NCBI RefSeq assembly: GCF_900108345.1
Contig: NZ_FNVV01000014.1
Span: 124,001 to 188,000, forward strand
DNA length: 64,000 nucleotides
Direction of reading: 5' to 3'
DNA from: Bacteroides ndongoniae
GTDB taxonomy: Bacteria; Bacteroidota; Bacteroidia; Bacteroidales; Bacteroidaceae
Shown: one piece after another, positions 46,389 to 53,779 of the stretch
Position numbering within the stretch: the first letter of the stretch is position 1
Layout of the letters: each line of letters opens with the position of its first letter
Program-made: the position numbers and the translations under genes
Notes under the pieces: generated by a model
Database searches by the model: none
Seen by the model: only the letters and a program-made list of their open reading frames with translations
Told to the model about the DNA's origin: nothing

Positions 46389-46642
46389 AAAGATTTGCCT
46401 CGCATTATTTGTTTCTACCAGGCTATGGCTATCTGAAGCAATATGTGGTAGAGGTAGACCAGGGATACGCCGTTCGCATCTTTCCGCTGAAAGAAGAAGT
46501 CGAAGACGTCGAATGGCTGCCGGGAGTCATTGCTTTGTTCCCCGAAGGGCCGGATGGCGAACTGGCATCCTATCTGTATTATCCTTTCGACTTCAACGCC
46601 ATGCAGCCTGTCGCCGGAACTCGGCACAGACCACTGCGGTAG
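46385..46642 (+). CDS. Small conserved protein of unknown function (85 aa)
   Basis: Starts in a 4-bp overlap with the DUF4296 gene, which supports real translation. The sequence (MKRFASHYLFLPGYGYLKQY, VVEVDQGYAVRIFPLKEEVE, WLPGVIALFP) is rich in aromatic and beta-prone residues, with no signal or membrane segment. It is probably an 85-residue cytoplasmic protein; no family function is known to me. Its last 50 bp overlap the end of the convergent methyltransferase gene. Confidence 0.75.
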   Translation: MKRFASHYLFLPGYGYLKQYVVEVDQGYAVRIFPLKEEVEDVEWLPGVIALFPEGPDGELASYLYYPFDFNAMQPVAGTRHRPLR

Positions 46643-47357
46643 CGATGGCCACATTGAGCGACTCGGATGTTTCGCGGCTGACCGGATAGTTGGGGATATA
46701 CAGCTTGCGGTTTACCAGTTGTTCTACATCGCGGCCTATTCCTTTCCCTTCGTTTCCCATGATGATGAGTCCGTGCTCGGACAGCGGTTGTTCGTAGATG
46801 TTTTTCCCGTCCAGGAAGGTTCCGTATACGGGTACGCCGTTCAGCGAGCGGATCAGTTCTGGCAAATCGGTATAGTGCACTCTGACTCGTGCGATTCCTC
46901 CCATCGTGGCCTGAATGGCTTTGGGGTTGTAGATGTCGGCCGTGTTGGGCGAACAGAAAATGTCTTCTATGCCAAACCAGTCGGCCAGGCGCACAATGGT
47001 TCCCAGGTTTCCGGGGTCTTGCACGTCGTCGAGTGCCAGGCAGAGTGAATGTTCTACGATTTTAGGGTCGGTCATGTACTGCGGCTGTTCGAATACGGCC
47101 AATACCTGTTGCGGAGTTTTTTGCAGGCTGGCGCGTGCAAGCTCTTCTTCCGTCACCTCTGTTATGTCCTGAATGTCCGTCAGATTCTTTTGCGAGGCAA
47201 GCCATTCGCGGGTGCCCATCAGGAAACGGCAGTCGAAGTGTCCTAACAGGTCTTCTACCAGCTTGGGGCCTTCTCCCAGAAATACGTTTTCTTCTTTGCG
47301 CTTTTTCTTTAACTCCAGCGAATGGATATATTTGATGCGATTCTTGCTTATTGCCAT
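46593..47357 (-). CDS. SpoU/TrmH-family RNA 2'-O-methyltransferase
   Basis: A 254-residue SPOUT methyltransferase. An N-terminal RNA-binding substrate domain (KNRIKYIHSLELKKKRKEEN, FLGEGPKLVEDLL) is followed by the catalytic knot with the three SpoU motifs: motif 1 DDVQDPGNLGTIVRLADWFG, motif 2 IIMGNEGKGI and motif 3 YIPNYPVSRETSESLNVAIA (read in part). It uses SAM to methylate ribose in rRNA or tRNA; the target base cannot be told. A TATTTTTG element (47423-47430, minus strand) lies 66 bp upstream. It is divergent from tamL. Confidence 0.93.
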   Translation of the reverse strand: MAISKNRIKYIHSLELKKKRKEENVFLGEGPKLVEDLLGHFDCRFLMGTREWLASQKNLTDIQDITEVTEEELARASLQKTPQQVLAVFEQPQYMTDPKIVEHSLCLALDDVQDPGNLGTIVRLADWFGIEDIFCSPNTADIYNPKAIQATMGGIARVRVHYTDLPELIRSLNGVPVYGTFLDGKNIYEQPLSEHGLIIMGNEGKGIGRDVEQLVNRKLYIPNYPVSRETSESLNVAIATAVVCAEFRRQAAWR

Positions 47358-47501
47358 TTTTGTTTCTGTTTCGGTTAATTTGATATGGTTTTGACACAGC
47401 CACGTATCCTATTTTCGTGAAACAAAAATACGGGATATTTTTCAGATAATCAAAAACTGTGAACTCTTCCGGCGTTTTTTCTCTGATATGAAAAAATATA
47501 C

Positions 47502-47509
47502 TATATTTG
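47502..47509 (+). promoter_or_regulatory. -7 element of tamL
   Basis: TATATTTG, 38 bp before ATG 47548. It overlaps an in-frame upstream ATG at 47488, which is therefore unlikely to be the start. Confidence 0.6.
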
Positions 47510-47547
47510 TAGGCGTTTTTTTATGCGCCACCTTGATTGACTCCGGA

Positions 47548-49854
47548 ATGAAAAAAGTCTTACGCCTTGCACTGTATGCGGCCATTGTTTTGTTAGGGGC
47601 TTCGTGCTCTTCCACCAAGTATGTGCCGGAAGGTTTCTATTTGCTGGACGAGGTGCGCATACATACGGACAACAAGGATGTAAAGCCTTCCAGCCTCTCT
47701 CTTTATGTCCGGCAGAATCCGAATGCCAAATGGTTCAGTCTGGTGAAAACCCAGCTTTATGTTTACAACATGTCCGGCCGCGACAGTACGCGCTGGATCA
47801 ACCGCATATTGCACCGAATGGGAGATGCCCCGGTCATTTACAGCGAGGATGAAACCGAGCGTACAAGGGACGAGATAGGAAAAGCAGTGCGCAACATGGG
47901 CTATATGGGCGCCACCGTTGCCGCGGTGCCGAGCTACAAAGGGAAGAAAGTGAAGCTGACCTATCGGGTGACGACGGGCAAGGCTTACAAGGTGCGTACG
48001 CTGAACTATGATATCCCTGATGAAAAAATCAGGAACTATATGCGGCAGGATTCGGCAAAGACGTATCTGAAAGAGGGAATGCTTCTGGATGTGAATTTGC
48101 TGGATCTGGAGCGGCAGCGCATTACGGACAACCTGCTTCGGAACGGTTATTATAAGTTCAACAAAGACTACCTTACCTACACGGCCGATACTGTCAGAAA
48201 TACTTTTCTGGTCGACCTGACGCTGCATCTGTCGCCATACAGGGGAAGCGGCGACGGACAGGCACAGACGCACCGGCAATACACCATCGATAAGGTCAAT
48301 TTTGTGACCGACTACAATGTGCTTCAGTCTTCGGCCTTGAGCAGTATTGAGGTAAACGACTCCGTGCACTACAAAGGCTATCCCATTTACTATAAAGACA
48401 ATCTCTATCTGCGGCCTCGGGTGCTGACCAACAGTTTGCAGTTTACTCCGGGCAGCCTGTACAATGAGTACGACGTTCAGCGCACTTATGCCAACTTCGG
48501 GCGTTTGCAGGCACTGAAATATACGAATATCCGCTTCTTCGAGGTCCAGCGGAACGACAGTGCTTTGCTGAACGCTTATGTGATGTTGACCAAGAGCAAG
48601 CATCAGTCTGTTTCGTTCGAGCTGGAAGGAACCAATTCGGCGGGCGACCTGGGTGCAGCCGCTTCCGTCTCTTTCCAGCACCGCAACCTGTTTAAGGGCT
48701 CGGAACTGTTTATGGTCAAGCTGCGTGGGGCATACGAAGCTGTGTCCGGTCTGCAAGGCAGTTATCGTGACGAAGACTATACCGAACTGGGTGCCGAAAC
48801 GACCATCAACTTTCCGCGTTTCCTTTTCCCGTTCCTGTCGTCCGATTTCCGTAGGAAGATAAGGGCCAGTACGGAGTTCGGCTTGCAGTATAATTATCAG
48901 TTCCGTCCCGAGTTTACCCGTATCGTAGCTTCGGGCAGCTGGAGCTACAAGTGGGGAATGCAGCAGAGCAACATGCAGCATCGCATCGACCTGCTCGACA
49001 TCAATTACCTGTACATGCCTTGGATTTCGCAGGAGTTCGAAGAGCAATATCTGGAAAAAGATGAAAACTATATCCTGAAGTACAATTACGAAGACCGGTT
49101 GATAGTCCGTACGGGCTATAGTTTTGTTTACAACAGTGCCGGGCGTGCCTTGATGAACAACACCTTGATAGGCGATTCGTATTCGGTACGTTTCAACATC
49201 GAGTCGGCCGGCAACCTGTTATATCTGTTGGGACGTACGGTAGGCATGAAGAAGAACGAGAACGACGAGTATACGTTGCTCAACATCCCGTTTGCCCAAT
49301 ACGTGAAGGGAGATATTGATTTTGCCAAGAATATCATGATCGACAATCGCAACTCGCTGGCCTTCCATATTGGTGGCGGCATAGCGGTGCCCTATGGAAA
49401 TGCTACCGTAGTTCCGCTGGAGAAACGCTATTTCTCGGGAGGTGCCAACAGCGTGCGTGGCTGGTCGGTGCGCAATTTAGGACCGGGTTCTTTCCCCGGC
49501 GACGGCAATTTCCTGAATCAGACAGGTGACATCAAGCTCGATGCCAGCATCGAATATCGCACCCGCCTGTTCTGGAAGTTCCGGGGCGCGGTGTTTGTCG
49601 ATGCCGGAAACATCTGGACGTTGCGCGATTATAAGGACCAGCCCGGAGGTCAATTCCGCTTTAACAAGTTCTATAAGCAGATTGCGGTGGCATACGGATT
49701 GGGGTTGCGCCTCGATCTGGACTTTTTCGTGTTGCGTTTCGATGGAGGTATGAAGGCGGTCAATCCCGCCCAGGGGGCAGAGCGTTATCCCATTATCCAT
49801 CCCGATTTCGGCCGCGATTTTGCCTTCCATTTTGCCGTAGGTTATCCCTTCTGA
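47548..49854 (+). CDS. tamL: Lipoprotein form of TamA/BamA-type outer-membrane assembly protein (TamL)
   Basis: A 768-residue Omp85-family protein. The start at 47548 gives a lipoprotein signal (LALYAAIVLLGASCSSTKYV). POTRA-type domains follow (for example VRTLNYDIPDEKIRNYMRQDS and the block at ~80-190), then a 16-strand barrel from ~380 with family motifs (RYFSGGANSVRGWSVRNLGPG; VFVDAGNIW) and a terminal aromatic FAVGYPF strand. In Bacteroidetes the lipid-anchored TamA relative TamL works with TamB in outer-membrane biogenesis. No tamB is seen in the window. It stands alone, divergent from the methyltransferase gene. Confidence 0.9.
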   Translation: MKKVLRLALYAAIVLLGASCSSTKYVPEGFYLLDEVRIHTDNKDVKPSSLSLYVRQNPNAKWFSLVKTQLYVYNMSGRDSTRWINRILHRMGDAPVIYSEDETERTRDEIGKAVRNMGYMGATVAAVPSYKGKKVKLTYRVTTGKAYKVRTLNYDIPDEKIRNYMRQDSAKTYLKEGMLLDVNLLDLERQRITDNLLRNGYYKFNKDYLTYTADTVRNTFLVDLTLHLSPYRGSGDGQAQTHRQYTIDKVNFVTDYNVLQSSALSSIEVNDSVHYKGYPIYYKDNLYLRPRVLTNSLQFTPGSLYNEYDVQRTYANFGRLQALKYTNIRFFEVQRNDSALLNAYVMLTKSKHQSVSFELEGTNSAGDLGAAASVSFQHRNLFKGSELFMVKLRGAYEAVSGLQGSYRDEDYTELGAETTINFPRFLFPFLSSDFRRKIRASTEFGLQYNYQFRPEFTRIVASGSWSYKWGMQQSNMQHRIDLLDINYLYMPWISQEFEEQYLEKDENYILKYNYEDRLIVRTGYSFVYNSAGRALMNNTLIGDSYSVRFNIESAGNLLYLLGRTVGMKKNENDEYTLLNIPFAQYVKGDIDFAKNIMIDNRNSLAFHIGGGIAVPYGNATVVPLEKRYFSGGANSVRGWSVRNLGPGSFPGDGNFLNQTGDIKLDASIEYRTRLFWKFRGAVFVDAGNIWTLRDYKDQPGGQFRFNKFYKQIAVAYGLGLRLDLDFFVLRFDGGMKAVNPAQGAERYPIIHPDFGRDFAFHFAVGYPF

Positions 49855-50233
49855 TTTTTCCCAGTTAGGAAATTATTTTTTCCCAGTTAGGGAATAATTT
49901 TTTCTTAGTTAGGGAATATTTTTTTCCCAGTTAGGCGTTTTCCGTGTAATCCGTGCCTGAGAAAAGTTGCAAGCAATACTCGTGGAAGTTGCAAGCAATA
50001 CTCGTGGGAATTACATGTAATACTCGTGGAGATTGCTTGTAATACCCGTCGGCTTTCCTTTCACAACCCGGCAGCATTGCTTGTTAATCTCGGCGACATT
50101 GCTTGTTACGGTCGACAGCATTGCTTGTTACGCCGGCTAACTACCTATATCGCGCGGCTAAAGTAGGTAGTTACGGTCGCCAAGTGGCACTTTGAGAATG
50201 AAAAGTGAATAATTGGAAATGAATAACGTGGGT

Positions 50234-50440
50234 GAAAGATGGATACGCGGACGACGCTGAATGGGCGGATTCACACGGATAAAAATAAGAAAAGGGAAAA
50301 ATGGGTTCACGCTTTCAACAGGAAAAATCTGCGCTGATAATCAGTGATATATGGTGAAAGATAAGTTTCACGTTCATTCAATTAAAAATTAAAATCCGCG
50401 TTCATCCGCCCATTCCGTGTCGTCCGCGTATCTATCTTTT
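50234..50440. repeat. Long imperfect inverted repeat, ~47-bp arms
   Basis: Left arm 50234-50280 and right arm 50394-50440 are complementary over about 47 bp with roughly 40 matches; the core GATACGCGGACGAC and GAATGGGCGGAT blocks pair fully. The 113-bp middle has a smaller palindrome CTGATAATCAG. It would fold into a long hairpin in RNA or a cruciform in DNA. Confidence 0.7.
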
Positions 50441-50555
50441 CGCCTATCTGCCTTCACCGCAACACGCTAATTCTTAAAAGATTATGGTGAAACTTCACCC
50501 TATAAACGCCGTGAAACTCTGTGCTTTCTGTGGTGAGTCGGAAATAAAAAAATCG

Positions 50556-50563
50556 TATCTTTG
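50556..50563 (+). promoter_or_regulatory. -7 element of the TPR regulator gene
   Basis: TATCTTTG, 22 bp before ATG 50586; it supports this start over the in-frame extension from 50484. Confidence 0.65.
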
Positions 50564-50585
50564 CCACCAAAATAAATTCACCGAC

Positions 50586-52250
50586 ATGAAACTGACGCAT
50601 TACCTCCTCCTGTTGCTCTGCTTGTGCTGCTTGTCCTGCGGCTCGCGCACGGACTATCCCAATCTGCTTGTCAAGGCGGACAGCCTGATAGATGCCTGTC
50701 CCGACAGTGCCTTGACTCTGTTGCATAGCATCCCTCCTTCGGCTCTGGAAGAGGGCGACCGCATGCGTCACCGGTTGCTGACCGTGGAGGCGGAATGCCG
50801 CAACGGACAGATGCCGGCCAGCGATTCATTGCTGTTGCCGGTCATCGACTATTTCCATCGTACCGGTGATGTCTTTTGGGAAGCGCGGGGCGAGTACAAC
50901 CGAGGATATATTCTCCATAAGCTCCGGCAAAGTGGACAGGCCTTGGAAATCTTTCAGCGAGTAAAGATACAGATGGAACAGTGTGGAAATACCTGGTGGT
51001 TAGGGCGGACGTATGGAAGGATGGCCTATATCTATCACAACCAAGGAATGTTCTTCCAAGCCGATTCCCTTTATAAGGAAACGGAACAACTGGCCGTACA
51101 AGCGGGAGATACTGTATTGTGGCTTGAAACTTTAGAACGGCGGAGCATTCATTTAATAGCTATGGGGGAGGAACATTACCGGGAAGCGGAAACGCAATTA
51201 CTGAAGGCTTGCCAATTGGCTCAGCAGAAAGGGTTTGGAAAAAATCAAAGCAGTTGTATGTTGACCTTAAGCCAATTGTACAGTTATATGCAAGATGGAG
51301 AGCAAGCTTTGCAATATGCTCGGGAAGCTTTGAATTTGAATGTGGATACTACAGAGATGTTTGTGGCCTACCTCCTAATTGGTGAAGCTTATTATAAGTT
51401 AAATCGTTATGATTCGGCTGTGATTTGGATGGAAAGAACGATAACGGATAATTCGTCTTTGCCTGTTCGCTCGGCGGCCTACATGCGTTTGGCGGATATT
51501 GCCGAAGAACAGGGGGATGCGGAAAAGGCGTTGGCCTATCAGAAGAAGTATCAGCAGGCTGAGACTGAACTGACAGAACAGTCGCAGGTAACCGAAATCC
51601 GTTTGACAGAGCAGGCGCAGACACATCGGCAGGAACAGTCGCAAATGAAGCAGCTGATTCTGATTTGTCTGGCGGCAATTGGTGCATTGGCCGTTTGCAT
51701 TGTGCTGTTGTTGGGACGACGAGCCAGAGAGCGGAAACGCCTTCGCGGGCAGATGGATGCACTGATGAAGTTCTGGTGGAGGGAACATCGGGTGCTGTTG
51801 TCAGCAGCCCCGTCAGTGGTTGAGCCGGGAATCCTCTTACTGCCTTTCAATGAACCGAAAGAGGTGCACCCTCTGATCGATTTTGACGACTTGGTCGGTC
51901 ATCTTCGCGAAACGGAACTATATGCCAAGGTGACCCGTATTCTTTCTTATCACCAATCCTACAACGATTATGAAGAACATTTCACGGTAGAAGATCAGAA
52001 TGAACTGCTTAACCTGATTAACCGTTTTACGGACGGTTTCATTACCCGTCTGGAAAAACAAGTTTCACTTTCCGAAAAGGACCTTCGATTTTGTGGTCTC
52101 CACTTGTTAGGCTTGTCCACACAGGACATCGCCATTCTGTTGGAAAAAGACCGTTCCGGTGTATATAAACGTCAGAAACGTCTCCTGCATCAATATTTCC
52201 CGGATGCAGGCGATGAAAAGTTGGAAAAGGTGTTGAAAAGCATCAAATAG
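50586..52250 (+). CDS. Lipoprotein/TPR membrane protein with C-terminal LuxR-like HTH
   Basis: A 554-residue protein. It has a signal with lipobox-like CLCCLSCGSR, TPR repeats over ~20-330 (GEYNRGYILHKLRQSGQALEIF, LLIGEAYYKLNRYDSAVIWM), a Glu/Gln-rich coiled coil, one TM helix near 365-385 (LILICLAAIGALAVCIVLLLG), and a cytoplasmic C-terminus ending in an HTH-like segment (LSEKDLRFCGLHLLGLSTQDIA). This is a common Bacteroidetes design for a membrane sensor that reads a periplasmic protein and acts on transcription. The adjacent export operon is the likely target. Ends 130 bp before the tlpA-like gene. Confidence 0.8.
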   Translation: MKLTHYLLLLLCLCCLSCGSRTDYPNLLVKADSLIDACPDSALTLLHSIPPSALEEGDRMRHRLLTVEAECRNGQMPASDSLLLPVIDYFHRTGDVFWEARGEYNRGYILHKLRQSGQALEIFQRVKIQMEQCGNTWWLGRTYGRMAYIYHNQGMFFQADSLYKETEQLAVQAGDTVLWLETLERRSIHLIAMGEEHYREAETQLLKACQLAQQKGFGKNQSSCMLTLSQLYSYMQDGEQALQYAREALNLNVDTTEMFVAYLLIGEAYYKLNRYDSAVIWMERTITDNSSLPVRSAAYMRLADIAEEQGDAEKALAYQKKYQQAETELTEQSQVTEIRLTEQAQTHRQEQSQMKQLILICLAAIGALAVCIVLLLGRRARERKRLRGQMDALMKFWWREHRVLLSAAPSVVEPGILLLPFNEPKEVHPLIDFDDLVGHLRETELYAKVTRILSYHQSYNDYEEHFTVEDQNELLNLINRFTDGFITRLEKQVSLSEKDLRFCGLHLLGLSTQDIAILLEKDRSGVYKRQKRLLHQYFPDAGDEKLEKVLKSIK

Positions 52251-52256
52251 CCCCAG

Positions 52257-52318
52257 TTCCACACCTTTTCCACACTTAAAAGTTTGTGGAAAACTGAAAA
52301 TTCCACAAAAATTCCACA
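52257..52318 (+). promoter_or_regulatory. Phased TTCCACA direct repeats (operator candidate)
   Basis: TTCCACA occurs at 52257 and 52268 and again at 52301 and 52312. Each pair is 7 bp - 4 bp - 7 bp (11-bp step), and all four sit on one 11-bp grid. An inverted copy TGTGGAA is at 52285-52291 and pairs with the second copy as a 9-bp hairpin. The downstream pair ends 21 bp before a -7 element. The layout is that of OmpR/PhoB-type activator boxes. Confidence 0.65.
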
Positions 52319-52339
52319 AATCCAGTGCTTTCAGACAGT

Positions 52340-52347
52340 TAATTTTG
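52340..52347 (+). promoter_or_regulatory. -7 element of the export operon
   Basis: TAATTTTG, 33 bp before ATG 52380. No TTTG box at -33; the TTCCACA pair occupies that region. Confidence 0.6.
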
Positions 52348-52379
52348 GGGTATTAAAAGCTCTAAAAAACATAGTTAAC

Positions 52380-53636
52380 ATGAAAGCATCGATTCTATTT
52401 TTATTTTTTTTATGGATGGGTACATTGCCCTTCTATACCAGGAGCGTGAATGCCTCTTCTACCACAATAATTACCGATAAGGGGAAAAAAGACAAAAGCT
52501 TAGTCAATAAACCGGCTCGTGTTTTCCTTTCTATGGATGATTACATTTGTAGTGAGGATCAATGGGTTTACGTTTATGGCTTTAAGGGGTGGATTTCCGG
52601 AAATGAAGAAGCTTTTTTTGATTCAGTATATGTCCCTAAAGGACAACATCACGCAGAGTTTGAATTAAACATTCCATGTACATTAGATGCTCGATTGTTT
52701 TTTTCCAAAAATGGGCCAGATAGGGTTTCATTCGTGATAGAACAAGATTCTTGTTTATCCCTATATGTAGATGAAGAAACACCGCAATATAACGGTTATT
52801 GTATAAAGGCTTCAAAAGGAGGCTGTCTGAATAATTTTTTGCATGAATTGGGAGAGGAGCAAAAGAATTACCGTAGGAAGTGCAAAGAATTGGCAGAAAA
52901 AGAATCATTGGATAGTATTGAGATTTATAGCAAGAAACGACTGGAGCGTTTGGAAAAAGTGATGGATGAAGCCACTGATTACCCAATACTATACGAATGT
53001 TTTGCCATGATTAAATATGGACTTCAAGGAGCAAAGCCGACAAACATGAGTGAAATGTTTAAAAAAGCCGCTCAGAGGTTTGATTGGTATTATGGACTCA
53101 AATCCTGGTATTCGCCCGATTCAATCCGTCGTCCATCTTTAGAAGCTCAGAGAGTTGCCAATCGTTTTAAGGAACTGAATAGGAAGAAACGTGAGTGTGA
53201 ATTATTGAATAAAGAAACTGGTGCTTATATGGAGTTGGCTTTTCAAAATGCAGAAGGACAGGAAATAAGTACCAAAGGTTTGTCTCAACCTTATGTATTG
53301 GTTGACTTTTGGGCCAGCTGGTGTAAGCCTTGCCGGCAAGAAATTCCTTATATTCAGCAAGCCTTGTCTCAGTATGGAGATTCATTAGCCATATATGCGG
53401 TTTCATTGGACAACAATCGGGATAATTGGCAGAAAGCCATTCAAGAAGATAACACTCAATCTTTTATACAGGTTATAGGGACATTGCGAAATGGTTCCCG
53501 TACCCGTTTATTGCGTCAATTGGATATCAAATCCATCCCGACCAATTTCTTACTGGATAAAGAGCGTCGCATTATAGCCAAGGATTTGCGAGGCGATTTA
53601 TTGATACAGACAGTTGATAGTTTAATGAAACAATGA
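52380..53636 (+). CDS. TlpA-like thioredoxin-fold protein, secreted
   Basis: A 418-residue protein from ATG 52380 (MKASILFLFFLWMGTLPFYT), with a signal peptide. Residues ~40-280 are a Bacteroidetes-type N-domain of unknown role. Residues ~285-418 are a TlpA/ResA thioredoxin domain with active site WCKPC in VLVDFWASWCKPCRQEIPYI and cis-Pro region SIPTNFLLD. It likely handles disulfides in the periplasm; beside a C39 exporter it may act on an exported Cys-containing peptide. Its DNA is more A/T-rich than the exporter genes that follow. Confidence 0.88.
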   Translation: MKASILFLFFLWMGTLPFYTRSVNASSTTIITDKGKKDKSLVNKPARVFLSMDDYICSEDQWVYVYGFKGWISGNEEAFFDSVYVPKGQHHAEFELNIPCTLDARLFFSKNGPDRVSFVIEQDSCLSLYVDEETPQYNGYCIKASKGGCLNNFLHELGEEQKNYRRKCKELAEKESLDSIEIYSKKRLERLEKVMDEATDYPILYECFAMIKYGLQGAKPTNMSEMFKKAAQRFDWYYGLKSWYSPDSIRRPSLEAQRVANRFKELNRKKRECELLNKETGAYMELAFQNAEGQEISTKGLSQPYVLVDFWASWCKPCRQEIPYIQQALSQYGDSLAIYAVSLDNNRDNWQKAIQEDNTQSFIQVIGTLRNGSRTRLLRQLDIKSIPTNFLLDKERRIIAKDLRGDLLIQTVDSLMKQ

Positions 53637-53680
53637 AATATAATATTTAAGTAGCTTAATTCCTTAACTTTTTTGACTAA

Positions 53681-53698
53681 TAGATTACAATCTATTTA
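53681..53698. other. 18-bp palindrome upstream of the C39 exporter
   Basis: AATAGATT-AC-AATCTATT, perfect 8-bp arms, 99 bp before the exporter start. Operator-like; no T-run follows. Confidence 0.45.
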
Positions 53699-53779
53699 TA
53701 AACTTGCAAAATTAGAATTTTATAATTCCTCCAAAAACGGTGAATGGCTGACATGGCATTCAAGATTTATTTGATTTAT

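Larger units (their letters stand above)
49855..50585. repeat. 731-bp gene-free stretch: 22-bp repeats and a long inverted repeat
   Basis: From 49860, four 22-bp units led by CCCAGTTAG (49860, 49882, 49904 as CTTAGTTAG, 49926) with T-rich spacers. From 49965 to about 50184, ten further 22-bp units (starts 49965, 49987, 50009, 50031, 50053, 50075, 50097, 50119, 50141, 50163), shifting gradually from AGTTGCAAGCAATACTCGTG to CATTGCTTGTTACGGTCGAC. From 50234 to 50440, a long inverted repeat. No ORF is credible. The promoter of the next gene is at 50556. Confidence 0.85.

Noticed and set aside
47488..47547. Upstream ATG at 47488 as start of tamL
   Set aside because: The -7 element TATATTTG at 47502 is inside this extension, and the ATG at 47548 gives a proper lipoprotein signal.
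49860..50184. CRISPR array
   Set aside because: Units are contiguous with no unique spacers, the repeat drifts along the array, and there are no cas genes in the window.
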